A stretch of DNA of 64,000 bases, taken from NCBI RefSeq assembly GCF_003932715.1, contig NZ_CP020700.1:124001-188000 (forward strand), in the 5' to 3' direction. The translations under genes and the position numbers were made by a program. Below, piece by piece: positions 1 through 8,261 of this stretch. Under the pieces are notes generated by a model that saw only the letters and a list, made by a program, of their open reading frames with translations, made no database searches and was not told the origin of the DNA. The DNA comes from Streptomyces tsukubensis (GTDB lineage Bacteria; Actinomycetota; Actinomycetes; Streptomycetales; Streptomycetaceae). Every line of letters begins with the position of its first letter. Positions within the stretch are counted from its first letter, which is position 1.

Positions 1-65
1 GCACGATCTATTCGGGCACGACGGAGATCCAGTACAACCGGATCTCGTCGCTGCTGGGGTTGTGA
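1..65 (+). CDS. Acyl-CoA dehydrogenase, C-terminal tail (partial)
   Basis: Only the last 20 codons lie in the window, read from base 3 to the TGA at 63-65. The peptide runs TIYSGTTEIQ then ends in SLLGL. The SGTTEIQ string matches the C-terminal FAD-binding segment usual in acyl-CoA dehydrogenases (GGTSEIQ type). Its stop overlaps the GTG start of the next gene in a GTGA tetranucleotide, so the two are probably translated together. It is a different gene from the complete acyl-CoA dehydrogenase at 16459-17616. Substrate cannot be judged from this fragment. Confidence 0.6.
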   Translation, partial: TIYSGTTEIQYNRISSLLGL

Positions 66-772
66 CCGTGCTGCTCAAGGTGTGCGGCGCCACCAGCCGC
101 CGGGACGTCGCCGTGCTGGGGGCCGCTGGCGCCGACCTGATCGGCCTGTGGCACGGGGTGCCCGGCGGCCCGGCGGAGCTGTCCGCGGGCCGTCTGGCCG
201 CCCTGGCGCAGGCGTGCCGCACGCTGGAGGTGACGGCGGCCCGGCCGGCGCCGGAGCCGGTGCTGGTCACGTTCCTGCCGGATCCGGCGGCCGTGCTGGA
301 CGCGGCCCGGGCCGCCGGGGTGCGGTGGCTGCAGCTGCACGGCTACCAGCCCCCGGCGGTGGTGGCGGCCCTCAAACGGGGCTGGCCCGAGGTGACCGTG
401 GTCAAGGTCCTCCACATCAGCGGGGACGCCTGTGCCGAACGCCCGCTGCTGGCCTCCTACGAGCGGGCGGGGACCGATGTGTTCCTGTTCGACGCCGTGA
501 GCGAGGCCGGGCGGGTCGGGAGCACCGGTGTCACCCTCGACCCCGGTGTGGTGCTGGACCTGGCGGAGGCGACGACGCAGCCGTTCCTGCTGGCCGGGGG
601 TATTTCGGCCGCCAACCGGCCGCGGTACGAGAAGGTGACGGCCCATCCCCGTTTCGTCGGTGTCGATGTCGACACGGCGGCGCGGGATGCGGCGGGAGCG
701 TTCTGTGCCGACCGTATCGGCGGTATCCGGCGGCAGTGGCGTGCCGTGCCCGAGGTGGAGGAGGTCGCCTGA
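62..772 (+). CDS. Phosphoribosylanthranilate isomerase-like protein (TrpF family), divergent
   Basis: The 236-aa protein has the length and layout of TrpF, a TIM barrel that performs an Amadori rearrangement in tryptophan synthesis. Seen: the N-terminal KVCG motif with the presumed catalytic Cys8, LQLHG around His93, LFDA with the presumed acid Asp144 followed by GSTG, and LLAGGI. Odd: the SPR segment that binds substrate in ordinary TrpF reads GGPAE here (about residues 35-39), and the phosphate-binding VDVSSG segment reads VDVDTA. The chemistry may be kept with a changed substrate. The GTG start overlaps the stop of the upstream dehydrogenase; its own TGA overlaps the ATG of the TrpC-like gene (TGATG). 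Streptomycetes normally use PriA instead of TrpF, so a specialised role in this cluster is more likely than primary tryptophan synthesis. That role is inferred, not shown. Confidence 0.8.
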   Translation: MTVLLKVCGATSRRDVAVLGAAGADLIGLWHGVPGGPAELSAGRLAALAQACRTLEVTAARPAPEPVLVTFLPDPAAVLDAARAAGVRWLQLHGYQPPAVVAALKRGWPEVTVVKVLHISGDACAERPLLASYERAGTDVFLFDAVSEAGRVGSTGVTLDPGVVLDLAEATTQPFLLAGGISAANRPRYEKVTAHPRFVGVDVDTAARDAAGAFCADRIGGIRRQWRAVPEVEEVA

Positions 773-1488
773 TGGGATCACCGTTCATCGACGCCCTGCT
801 GGGCGCCGCCCGTCCTGTGATCATGGAGCTGAAGCCGCGGTCGGCCGACGGCGAGGACCTGTTCCGGGGCCGGTCGCCGGCCGAGATCACGGCCCGCTAC
901 GAGGCCGCCGGTGCCCCGTGTCTTTCGGTGGTCACCGGCCGGTGGTTCGGGGGCGATACGGAGCTGCTGGCCGAGGTCGTCCGGCGTACCTCGCTGCCGG
1001 TGCTGCAGAAGGATTTCATCACCAATCTCGGGCAGCTGCGGACGGCCGCGGGTCTGGGGGCGTCCGCGGTGCTGCTCACGGCCGCGGTGCTGCCCGGGGC
1101 CGCGCTGGCGCGGCTGGCCGAACAGGCTCTCGCGCTGGGTCTCACCCCTTTCATCGAGGTGGCGAGCCTCGCCGAGGCCGAGGCCCTCCCGCCGTGCGAG
1201 GGGTGTGTGGTGGCCGTCAACAACCGGGACATCCGCAACCGCGAACGGGGGGAGGCCGATACGGACCGCAGCCTGCGGCTGCTGCCGGCCGTCCGGGGCA
1301 CGGGGACGCCGTGTCCGGTCAGTGCCAGCGGTATCGACGATCCGGAGGTGGCTGCCGGGCTGCTCAGCGCCAGTTATGCCGGACTGCTGGTCGGGACCCA
1401 CCTGCTGCGGGCAGACCGCCTTGAGTCATGGTGCGAGGCGCTGGACCGGCTGCGCGGCGTGCCGCCCGCGCCCTGTCGAGCGGGCTGA
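772..1488 (+). CDS. Indole-3-glycerol-phosphate synthase-like protein (TrpC family), divergent
   Basis: A 238-aa TIM-barrel protein. TrpC closes the indole ring of indole-3-glycerol phosphate. Seen: MELKP (Glu19, Lys21), FFGG-like WFGGD, LPVLQKDF with the central Lys80, PFIEV with Glu129, VNNRD (Asn150, Arg152) and a LVGTHLLR phosphate-binding strand. Odd: the SESGI motif reads SASGI, so the catalytic-site glutamate is Ala185, and the KxSPSxG loop is replaced by KPRSADGED. It starts one base inside the stop of the TrpF-like gene, so the pair is coupled. Its last 125 bp overlap the 3' end of the convergent regulator gene. The pair probably acts on a related sugar-amine or other small substrate; which one I cannot tell. 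Confidence 0.8.
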   Translation: MGSPFIDALLGAARPVIMELKPRSADGEDLFRGRSPAEITARYEAAGAPCLSVVTGRWFGGDTELLAEVVRRTSLPVLQKDFITNLGQLRTAAGLGASAVLLTAAVLPGAALARLAEQALALGLTPFIEVASLAEAEALPPCEGCVVAVNNRDIRNRERGEADTDRSLRLLPAVRGTGTPCPVSASGIDDPEVAAGLLSASYAGLLVGTHLLRADRLESWCEALDRLRGVPPAPCRAG

Positions 1489-4414
1489 GGGAGAGTTCGT
1501 CCCATTCGACGGCGTAGGGGACGCCCAGGTCGTTGGCGGCGGCGATGACCCGGGCGGCCAGGTCGTTGGCTTCGAGGTAGCGCTGGCCCGCGACCAGGGC
1601 GCGGGCCACCCGCAGGGGCCGCTCCTGGTCGTAGGGGTCGAGTTCCATGGCGGATTCGAGCCGGTCCGTGGCCTCTTCCATGTCGCCTGATTCCAGGGCG
1701 GCGGTCAGGACGACGTCGATGAGGCCGAGGACGCGCTGGCAGACGACCTCGCGGCGCTGGGCGATGCGGTCGTCGTAGAGGTCGTCGGGGAGCAGGGGTC
1801 CGGTGAAGGCGGTGACGGCGGTACGGGCGCGCAGGATGCGTTCGTCGTCCTGTGCGGCGGCGACGGCGCGGGCCAGGTCCTCGAATCCGTGCAGGTCGAC
1901 GGTGCAGGAGGACAGGCAGAGCAGTTGTCCTCTGCGGTTGACGAGGGAGCCGTAGGAGGCGCGGGCCCGGGTCAGGACGTTTTTGAGGCGGCGCTGGCCG
2001 ACCCCTGACATCTCGTCCGGCCAGAGCATCTCGACCATGGTCTCGACGCGGACCGACCCGCCGGCGAGGACGAGGTGTTTCACGAGCTGGCTGGCGCGGC
2101 CGGAGCCGTGGAGGACGGTGTGGCCGCGGCGGACCTCGAATCCGCCCAGGACCCGTACTTCGTAGCTGTCGCCGGTGGCCGGGGTGCCGGTGACGATCGC
2201 CGGGGGCAGCCGGATGGCGGAGCGCAGGACGCCGGCCACGTGGTGTTCGCGGCGGTCGAGGAGTTCGGGGTGGCCGATGCTGGCGGCCCGGTCGAGGGTG
2301 ATCTGCAGGCACTGGGCGGCGGCGTCGATATCGCCGCCCGCGTGGCGGGCGTAGCCCGTGAGGAGTTCGGCTTTCCAGCGCAGGCAGGGGGCGATGTCGC
2401 CGTTTTCGAGCATGGCCTGCAGGACGTCGGCGGCTTCGGGTTCGCCTCGGCGGGCTCCGATGAAGGCTTCGGTCAGGGCCAGGGTCCGGGGGTCCTGGAC
2501 GCAGTGTTCGCGGGCGGCGGCGAGGAGCCGGGCCGAGGCCGCGTCGGCTCCGACCACGGCGCAGGCGTCGGCGGCTTCGCAGAGGAACAGCAGTCCGGCG
2601 CTGCCGTGGATGAGCATCTGGCCGAGCCGGGCTTCGGCGCGGGCCAGGTTCTCCAGGACGCCGGGCATGTCGTGGTCGTTGGCGGCGACGATCAGGCGGG
2701 TCCAGGCGGCGTGGCCGGCCACCCAGTCGATGCGCAGGAGTTCGGCGAGGCGGATGGCGTCGTCGAGGATGGCGAGTGCGCGTTCGGCCTCGCCGCCGAG
2801 GGCGAGCAGCCGGGCTTCCATGACGAGGCAGAGCATGCGGTCGAAGCGGGTGTCGCTGGTGGCTCCGATCCGGCTGAGGAGCAGGGCGCCTTCGCCGGTT
2901 TTGCCCATGGCGGACAGGACTTGGGCGGCGAGGCCGCGCTGGACCGCGGCGACGCGGGCGGGTTCGCCGAGTTCGCCCCAGATGATGGCGGCCTGGCGCA
3001 TGGCGTTCTCGGCCCGGCGCAGGCTCGGGCCGTCGGGGCGGTCGGACAGGGCGACGCCCAGGGCTTCCAGGAGGCTGGCCTGGGCGCGGGTGCCTTCGGC
3101 GGTTCCTTCGAGGAGGCGTTCGACGCGGGCGAGTACGTCGGCGTCGTGGTGCAGGGCCCGCTGGATCAGCCATTCGCTTTCGACTTCGATGGCGAGGTCG
3201 TCGCCGGTGTTGCGGTCGCGCACGATGCGCAGGGCCCGGCCGATGACTTCGCGTTCTTCGGCGAGCTGGCCGAGGTTGCGGTGGGTGCGGGCCAGGTGGA
3301 GCAGTACCTGGGGGGCGGCCTGGGCGGCGGGGCCGAGGCGGGCCATCAGGTGGATGAATTCGACGGGGTCGAGCTGGTTGATGCGTGAGGTGGGGAGTTT
3401 GGCGACGAGCCGGGCGGCCTGTTCGGGGTCGCCGCTGTCGACCAGGATGCCGGCGGCGGCCAGTTCGGCGCCCTGGGAGGTGAGCAGGGGGGCGGCTTCG
3501 CGGGCGATGGCGGGGTCGAGGGGGGCGAGGGCGGCGAGGGTCTGCCGTGATTCGACGCACAGCCGTGACCAGCCGTCGGCGCCGACGGCGAAGGGGATAC
3601 CGGCCCGGATGAGGCGGCGCAGCAGTCCGGGCCGGCCCAGTCCTGCGACGAGGATGTCGTTGACGAGCGGGAATGCGGCCAGCTGGATCAGCATATGGCG
3701 GTCGGCCGGGTCGAGGGCGTCGGCGTAGTGGTCCATGAGCTGGCGGATCAGGCCGGGGTGGCGGAGCAGGACGGTGGCGGCGGCCATGCGGTCGGAGGCG
3801 CGGGCGAGGCGGCGGAGCATCACGAGGAGCAGGGCCACCCAGCCGCCGGAGAGGTCGTGCAGGGTGGCGGCGAGCCGTTCGCCGTCCTCGTCGCCCAGTT
3901 CGGTGCGGGCGAGGGCGGTGGCTTCTTCTTCGGTGAGGCGCAGGTCCTGGGTGTTGAGGCGCTCGGCGGTGCCCTGGAATTCCATGGCGGCGAGCGGGGC
4001 CGGTAACAGGCGGCTGCTGACGAGGATGCGCAGGGGCGGCCGGCCGTCCTGGGCGAGGCCGGCGAGCCAGGCCGCGGCGTCGTCGGTGAGGGATTCGGCG
4101 TTGTCGACGACCAGGAGGCCGGGTGCGGCCGGGGTGGCGAGGAGTTCACCGATCCGGGCGGCGGTGGCGGCCGGGTACGGCCGGCCGGTGGTGCGGGCGG
4201 CGGCGTGGTCGAGGATCGCGGTGGTGAGTTCTTCGACGGTGACCGGGTGGTCGCGGGGTAAGCGGAGGTCGAGGCGGCCCGGGGTGCGGGCGCTGACCTG
4301 TTCGATCAGGACGCTCTTGCCGAATCCTCCGCCGGCTTCGATGAGGACGGAGCTGCGTGCGTGGAGGATTTCTTCCACCAGCCGCTGACGTGGGACGAAA
4401 GGCACGCGTGCCAT
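1364..4414 (-). CDS. Large MalT-like ATPase regulator with C-terminal SARP (wHTH-BTAD) domain
   Basis: A 1016-aa cytoplasmic regulator. Residues 27-34 (AGGGFGKS) form a Walker A P-loop and LLVVDN near residue 100 a Walker B strand, as in MalT/STAND ATPases. A long helical TPR-like middle follows. From about residue 748 there is a winged-helix segment (VRVLGGFEVRRG, then LWPDE and LKNVLTRAR) and a BTAD-type helical region to about 990. AfsR-type SARPs carry the DNA-binding part at the N-terminus, so this order is reversed. Two in-frame TTA codons (residues 52 and 137) suggest dependence on the bldA tRNA. The start at 4414 is preceded by AAGGGG at about 10 bp. It lies 234 bp downstream of, and on the same strand as, the SARP gene. 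Likely a pathway activator; targets unknown. Confidence 0.85.
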   Translation of the reverse strand: MARVPFVPRQRLVEEILHARSSVLIEAGGGFGKSVLIEQVSARTPGRLDLRLPRDHPVTVEELTTAILDHAAARTTGRPYPAATAARIGELLATPAAPGLLVVDNAESLTDDAAAWLAGLAQDGRPPLRILVSSRLLPAPLAAMEFQGTAERLNTQDLRLTEEEATALARTELGDEDGERLAATLHDLSGGWVALLLVMLRRLARASDRMAAATVLLRHPGLIRQLMDHYADALDPADRHMLIQLAAFPLVNDILVAGLGRPGLLRRLIRAGIPFAVGADGWSRLCVESRQTLAALAPLDPAIAREAAPLLTSQGAELAAAGILVDSGDPEQAARLVAKLPTSRINQLDPVEFIHLMARLGPAAQAAPQVLLHLARTHRNLGQLAEEREVIGRALRIVRDRNTGDDLAIEVESEWLIQRALHHDADVLARVERLLEGTAEGTRAQASLLEALGVALSDRPDGPSLRRAENAMRQAAIIWGELGEPARVAAVQRGLAAQVLSAMGKTGEGALLLSRIGATSDTRFDRMLCLVMEARLLALGGEAERALAILDDAIRLAELLRIDWVAGHAAWTRLIVAANDHDMPGVLENLARAEARLGQMLIHGSAGLLFLCEAADACAVVGADAASARLLAAAREHCVQDPRTLALTEAFIGARRGEPEAADVLQAMLENGDIAPCLRWKAELLTGYARHAGGDIDAAAQCLQITLDRAASIGHPELLDRREHHVAGVLRSAIRLPPAIVTGTPATGDSYEVRVLGGFEVRRGHTVLHGSGRASQLVKHLVLAGGSVRVETMVEMLWPDEMSGVGQRRLKNVLTRARASYGSLVNRRGQLLCLSSCTVDLHGFEDLARAVAAAQDDERILRARTAVTAFTGPLLPDDLYDDRIAQRREVVCQRVLGLIDVVLTAALESGDMEEATDRLESAMELDPYDQERPLRVARALVAGQRYLEANDLAARVIAAANDLGVPYAVEWDELSLSPLDRARAARRAAGPAPRTMTQGGLPAAGGSRPAVRHNWR
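4004..4006 (-). other. TTA leucine codon (residue 137 of the MalT/SARP regulator)
   Basis: Second in-frame TTA in the same gene (distance 408 bases from the start codon); context CTG TTA CCG. Two such codons in one regulator strengthen the case for bldA control. Confidence 0.8.
4259..4261 (-). other. TTA leucine codon (residue 52 of the MalT/SARP regulator)
   Basis: In frame with the ATG at 4414 (distance 153 bases). The context on the coding strand is CGC TTA CCC. TTA is the rarest codon in streptomycetes and is read by the bldA tRNA, so translation is expected to depend on developmental stage. Confidence 0.8.
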
Positions 4415-4648
4415 ACGAGGCGGTCCCCTTCTTGTGCCAGCTGAACCGGCGGCCCCGGGCCTCCCGGCGTCATGCCCGGGTGATCGGGCTGCAACGTAAC
4501 ACGAACTGATGACGATGAGAGGTCCTTTTCTTCCATTATTTTATCCCGGAAACAGTTGCTTGGTCCGGCACGGGTGGCTCCGCTTTTCCGGGGGCGGTGT
4601 CGGCGGTGGTACGCGGCCTGCCGGCGGGTCCGGCGGCGGGGGGCGGGG
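4415..4648 (-). promoter_or_regulatory. Upstream region of the MalT/SARP regulator with an AT-rich patch
   Basis: This 234-bp spacer holds one clearly AT-rich patch in an otherwise G+C-rich window, near 4530-4550. On the minus strand it contains ATAAAAT, a fair -10 element, about 120 bp upstream of the start codon. I see no convincing -35 hexamer. A promoter separate from the upstream SARP gene is plausible. Confidence 0.3.
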
Positions 4649-6625
4649 TCACGGGCGTTCGCCTCCGGTGCGGGAGAGCTGGTGGCCGGTGCCGGGCACC
4701 CGGTGCTGCAGGGAGGTGACGTGGCGGCGGCGGGCGGCGCTGACCTGTTCACCGACGGCCTGGCGCACGACGTCGTGGCGGAACGCGTAGAGGGCCGGCC
4801 GGTCGGGGTGGCGGGAGCCCGCGGCGGTCACTTCGGTGAGGATTCCGGTTCTCAGCAGTGATTCGAGGGCGTCCAGGGCGGCGAGGACGTCGAGGCCGGC
4901 GGCGCCCGCCATGGTGTCGAAGGCGACGGAGGGGCCGGTGACGGCGGCGACTTGGAGCAGGCGGCCGGCGTCCTGGCCGATGGCGGCCTGTTTGGCGGCC
5001 ACCAGCCGGGCGACGGCGGGTGGTACCGCGTCCGGGCCGGCCCGGTGCCGCAGCATTTCCAGGAGCATGAACGGGTTTCCGCCGCTGCGGGTGTGGGCGC
5101 GGTGGGCGGAATTGTCGGCGGGGCCGTGGGCGGGGCTGCCGGCCGCGGTGGTGATGCCGAGTTCGTCGACGAGGGCGGTGGTGGCGGCGAGGTCGAGGCC
5201 GCCGACGGTGATCTCGGTTGCCTCGCCGACGTGTTCGAAGGGGAGCATCGCCTCGTCCAGGCCGGCCCAGGCCCGCTGCCGGTCCGGTACCGGCAGGTCG
5301 TTCCTGGCGGCGATGACGATGCACAGCCGGGTGCCGGCGGTGGTGCGCAGCAGGTGCCGCAGGAGCATCACCGTCTGCGGGTCGGCCCAGTGGGCGTCGT
5401 CGATCAGGACGGCGCAGGGCCGTTCGCTCGCCGCGGCCCGCAGCAGCTGGGTCAGGGCCGCGAACAGGATGGGCTGTTCGGGCAGCGCGGCGGGCGGGCA
5501 GGGGCCGCCGAGGGAGGGGAGCAGCAGGCGCAGGGGGCCGCGGAAGGCGGGGGTGACGGCGGCGAGGACGTCGTCGGGTGCGGCGGCGACGTAGCCGTCG
5601 AGTGCTTCGACGAGGGGCTGGTAGGGGGTGACGGCGTCCTGGTCGCAGCGGCCGACGAGGAGCAGTCCGCCTTCGGCGGCGACGGTGGCGCCGGCTTCTC
5701 TGAGCAGGCGGGTCTTGCCGATCCCGGTTTCGCCGGTGACCAGGACGAACTGGCGGCGGCCGCGGGCTGCCCGGGCCCAGGCGCCGGCCAGTGCGGTCAT
5801 TTCGCGGCGGCGTCCGGTGAAGGGGGCCGGGCGGTGGCGGGCGGCGGGGGTGCGGCCGGGCGGGCCGGAGGGTGAGGAGGGGCCGAGGAGGGCCAGGAAG
5901 GCGGCTTCGGTCGCGGGTGAGGGGTCGGTGCCCAGTTCTTCGGCGAGGTAGCGGCGCAGTCGCTGGTAGGCGCGCAGGGCTTCGCCGCGGTTGCCCATGG
6001 CTTCGCGGACGGCGATGAGGCAGCGGTGGGCGCTTTCGCGGGCGGGGGCGCGGTCGGTGGCTTCTTCGGCGAGGAGGGCGGCGCGGCGGTGGTCTCCGGC
6101 GCCCATCGCGGCCCGGGCGGCGATCTCCAGGGCGGTGACGAGGTGTTCGGAGAGGCGTTCGCGCCATCCGGCGACCCAGTCGCCGTCGTGTTCGGACAGG
6201 AACGGGGAGCGCAGCCGGTCCGCGGCGCGGGTGGCGAGGCGGGTGGCGGCGGTCATGTTGCCGGCGTCGAGTGCGTCGTGGGCGGCGGCGACCGCACGGG
6301 TGGCGTCCTCGACGTCGACGAGGGTGTCCTGGCCCAGGGCGAGGACGTAGCGGCCGCCTCTTTTGACCACCGGGTTGGCCGATTCGGTCTGCATCGGTGC
6401 CAGGAAGGCCCGGAGCCGGCTGACCAGGGTCCGCAGGGCGGAGGCCCAGGTGGGCGGGAGTGCTCCGGGCCATATGACGTCGGCGAGTTCTTCGCGGGTG
6501 ACTCCTTCGGGGCCGGCGAGGACGAGGCGTGCCAGTGCCACCCGGGCCTGTGCGCTCTGGAGGTGGTACACGGTGCCGGCGCGGCGTACGGCCATGGGTC
6601 CCAGGATGTCGATCTCTGTGTCCAT
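4649..6625 (-). CDS. SARP-family regulator with ATPase domain
   Basis: A 658-aa regulator. Residues 1-100 form a winged-helix domain (IDILGPMAV, LADVIWPG, SALRTLVSRLR), and about 105-255 a BTAD domain ending in YLAEELGTDPSP, the signature of Streptomyces antibiotic regulatory proteins. A P-loop ATPase follows: GETGIGKTRLL near 300 and AVLIDDAHWAD near 405. The protein stops soon after the ATPase and lacks the long TPR tail of AfsR-type members, so it is of intermediate length. The start at 6625 is chosen because AGGGGGAGAGG lies 4 bp upstream and the SARP fold begins at once; the longer reading frame adds 109 low-complexity residues. It is divergent from the ACP-KSIII-KR-AT set, which it may activate. 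No TTA codon was found in it. Confidence 0.88.
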   Translation of the reverse strand: MDTEIDILGPMAVRRAGTVYHLQSAQARVALARLVLAGPEGVTREELADVIWPGALPPTWASALRTLVSRLRAFLAPMQTESANPVVKRGGRYVLALGQDTLVDVEDATRAVAAAHDALDAGNMTAATRLATRAADRLRSPFLSEHDGDWVAGWRERLSEHLVTALEIAARAAMGAGDHRRAALLAEEATDRAPARESAHRCLIAVREAMGNRGEALRAYQRLRRYLAEELGTDPSPATEAAFLALLGPSSPSGPPGRTPAARHRPAPFTGRRREMTALAGAWARAARGRRQFVLVTGETGIGKTRLLREAGATVAAEGGLLLVGRCDQDAVTPYQPLVEALDGYVAAAPDDVLAAVTPAFRGPLRLLLPSLGGPCPPAALPEQPILFAALTQLLRAAASERPCAVLIDDAHWADPQTVMLLRHLLRTTAGTRLCIVIAARNDLPVPDRQRAWAGLDEAMLPFEHVGEATEITVGGLDLAATTALVDELGITTAAGSPAHGPADNSAHRAHTRSGGNPFMLLEMLRHRAGPDAVPPAVARLVAAKQAAIGQDAGRLLQVAAVTGPSVAFDTMAGAAGLDVLAALDALESLLRTGILTEVTAAGSRHPDRPALYAFRHDVVRQAVGEQVSAARRRHVTSLQHRVPGTGHQLSRTGGERP

Positions 6626-6629
6626 AAAA

Positions 6630-6640
6630 CCTCTCCCCCT
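6630..6640 (-). promoter_or_regulatory. Ribosome binding site fixing the SARP start
   Basis: AGGGGGAGAGG on the minus strand, four T residues before the ATG at 6625. It decides against the longer upstream reading frame. Confidence 0.7.
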
Positions 6641-6875
6641 CAAGGTGCTTGTGTGGTGGACAGGTTCCGGCGCGGTGGTACCAGCCGGGTGCCGGGACCG
6701 GGCCACGGCCGGTGGGACCGGGGTGGTACGCCGGGCCGTAGCCTTGCGCGCCCGTTGTGCGCCCCCGTCGCGGGCTCGCGCGGACTGCGGGGCGCAGGCG
6801 GCGGGGGCGGCGGCTGGGGTGGGTGGGGTGGCTGAGAAGTGCGGGTCGGGGCGGGGGTCGCGAGGGGGGCGGGTC

Positions 6876-6897
6876 GAGGGGCGGTGGAGGGGCGGTG
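6876..6897 (+). repeat. Two perfect tandem copies of an 11-bp unit; possible SARP operator
   Basis: The unit GAGGGGCGGTG is repeated exactly at 6876-6886 and 6887-6897. SARP proteins bind direct repeats with 11-bp periodicity, so the spacing fits. The distance to the candidate -10 element (about 29 bp) is longer than the usual 8 bp, which weakens the assignment. Confidence 0.35.
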
Positions 6898-6961
6898 GAC
6901 TTGCGAAGCCCTTGCGCCGGGCTTCGTACGGTGCGGCCCACAGGCCGATCACCCATGGACC

Positions 6962-6966
6962 AGGAG
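6962..6966 (+). promoter_or_regulatory. Ribosome binding site for the discrete ACP
   Basis: AGGAG, 6 bp before GTG 6973. It favours that GTG over the ATG at 6955. Confidence 0.6.
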
Positions 6967-6972
6967 TGCGCC

Positions 6973-7245
6973 GTGCACCTTCCCACGCTCGAAGTTTCCG
7001 TCGACCGTTTGATGGCTGTGAGCCGGATCAACGTCTTCGACCCCGATACCCCGCTGCAGGCTTCGGGGATCGACTCGCTGGACCTGATGGAGTGGGTCTA
7101 CGACATGCAGGAGCAGTACCCGGATCTGGGGGTGGACGAGTCGATCGTCGAGAGCATCGACGACACCGTCACGTTCCGGGGGATCCACCAGCAGCTGCTG
7201 GCCGTTCACCGTGTTGCGGTCGCCCCGGCGACCGGCGGCGCGTGA
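6973..7245 (+). CDS. Discrete acyl carrier protein
   Basis: A 90-aa acyl carrier protein. The phosphopantetheine site is the Ser of [10 protein letters not shown] (about residue 34), in the expected place. It would carry the acyl chain handled by the three genes that follow. The GTG start at 6973 is preferred because AGGAG (6962-6966) lies 6 bp upstream; the in-frame ATG at 6955 lacks a comparable site. Its TGA overlaps the GTG of the KSIII gene in GTGA, so the two are coupled. It is distinct from the FkbJ-like ACP at 17613. Confidence 0.85.
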   Translation: MHLPTLEVSVDRLMAVSRINVFDPDTPLQASGIDSLDLMEWVYDMQEQYPDLGVDESIVESIDDTVTFRGIHQQLLAVHRVAVAPATGGA

Positions 7246-8261
7246 CCGCGGAGCCGGGGGTGCCGGGGATCGGCATCACCGGGTGGGGCAGGTATCTGCC
7301 GGAGGGCCGGCTGACCAATGCGGAGCTGGCCGCGCGGTTCGGTGTGGACGAAGAGTGGATCGTGCAGCGGACCGGGATCCGTGAGCGCCGGGTGGTGGGG
7401 CCGGGTGAGACCACCGCGTCGCTGGCGGTCGAGGCCGGCCGGCGGGCGCTGGCGAAGGCCGGGCTGCGGCCCGATCAGATCTCGCATCTCATTCTCGCCT
7501 CGGGCACGCCCGAGCAGTTGTCGCCGGCCACGTCGGCGTTTGTGCAGCGGGAGCTGGGCACGGCGGGCGGTGCGCACGATGTGAACGCCGAGTGCGCCGG
7601 GTTCGCCTACGGTTTCGTGGTCGCGGCCGGGCTGATGGCGATCGACCCCCGTCCGATCCTGCTGATCGGGACCGATACGCACTCTCTGGTGGTCAACCCG
7701 GAGGACCGGGACCTGGGGGTTCTGATCGGTGACGGGGCCGGGGCGGTCGTGCTGGAGCCCCATGACCGGAGCTGGCTGCGGTCGTGGGACATGGGGTGCG
7801 ACGGCAGCAAGGTCGACAGTCTCAGGATCCCCGCCGGGGGCAGCCGGATGCCGGCGAGTGAGACGACGCTGCGGGAGAAGCTGCACTACGCGCAGATCAA
7901 GGGCAACGAGATCTATCTGAACGCGGTCCGTTTCACCGTGGGTTCGGTGAAGCGGACGCTGCGGTCGGCGGGGCTCGCACCGCAGGACATCGACCATCTG
8001 CTGCCGCATCAGGCGAATATGCGGATCGTCGACTCGATCCTGGAGCACAGCGGCGTGCCCCGGGAGCGGTTGATCACCAATATCGAGTACTACGGCAATA
8101 CGGGGGCGGCGTCGATGCCGATCGCGCTGGCCGAGGCGCTCGACGCGGGCCGTATCCAGCGGGGCGACCGGGTGCTGTTCGCGGCGTTCGGCGCCGGCAT
8201 GGTGTGGCTGACCGCGCTGGTCGAGTGGGGTGCGGGCGAGCCGACGGGGTGGGACTCATGA
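7242..8261 (+). CDS. 3-oxoacyl-ACP synthase III (FabH/KSIII family)
   Basis: A 339-aa condensing enzyme that would join an acyl-CoA to malonyl-ACP. The FabH triad is intact: Cys118 in AECAGFAYG, His256 in LLPHQANMR and Asn286 in YYGNTGAAS. The [11 protein letters not shown] segment near the N-terminus, which binds CoA in FabH, is present. It lies between the discrete ACP and the reductase with 4-bp overlaps on both sides. Together with the AT gene this is the gene content of initiation units such as ZhuH-ZhuC-ZhuG of R1128, or of short side-chain assembly. Primary FabH is unlikely because no fabF or fabD follows in the usual order. Confidence 0.88.
   Translation: MTAEPGVPGIGITGWGRYLPEGRLTNAELAARFGVDEEWIVQRTGIRERRVVGPGETTASLAVEAGRRALAKAGLRPDQISHLILASGTPEQLSPATSAFVQRELGTAGGAHDVNAECAGFAYGFVVAAGLMAIDPRPILLIGTDTHSLVVNPEDRDLGVLIGDGAGAVVLEPHDRSWLRSWDMGCDGSKVDSLRIPAGGSRMPASETTLREKLHYAQIKGNEIYLNAVRFTVGSVKRTLRSAGLAPQDIDHLLPHQANMRIVDSILEHSGVPRERLITNIEYYGNTGAASMPIALAEALDAGRIQRGDRVLFAAFGAGMVWLTALVEWGAGEPTGWDS

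Larger units (their letters stand above)
6626..6972. promoter_or_regulatory. Divergent promoter region between SARP and ACP genes
   Basis: About 347 bp without a credible gene lie between two divergent starts, so promoters for both directions are expected here. Toward the ACP gene I see TACGGT at 6927-6932 as a possible -10 element, with TTGCGA at 6901-6906 at a wide 20-bp spacing. A tandem 11-bp repeat lies upstream of these. The rest is G-rich and otherwise featureless. Confidence 0.35.

Noticed and set aside
62..1488. Part of a primary tryptophan operon
   Set aside because: No other trp gene is in the window, key residues are altered, and the immediate partner is an acyl-CoA dehydrogenase. 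The left flank could still change this view.
4306..4752. Possible leader peptide upstream of and overlapping the MalT/SARP regulator
   Set aside because: It has an ATG in the AT-rich patch but no ribosome site, and runs out of frame through the regulator start with no recognisable motif.
6757..6972. N-terminal extension of the discrete ACP
   Set aside because: The extra residues are Arg/Gly-rich shadow sequence; AGGAG before GTG 6973 and the normal ACP length support the short form.
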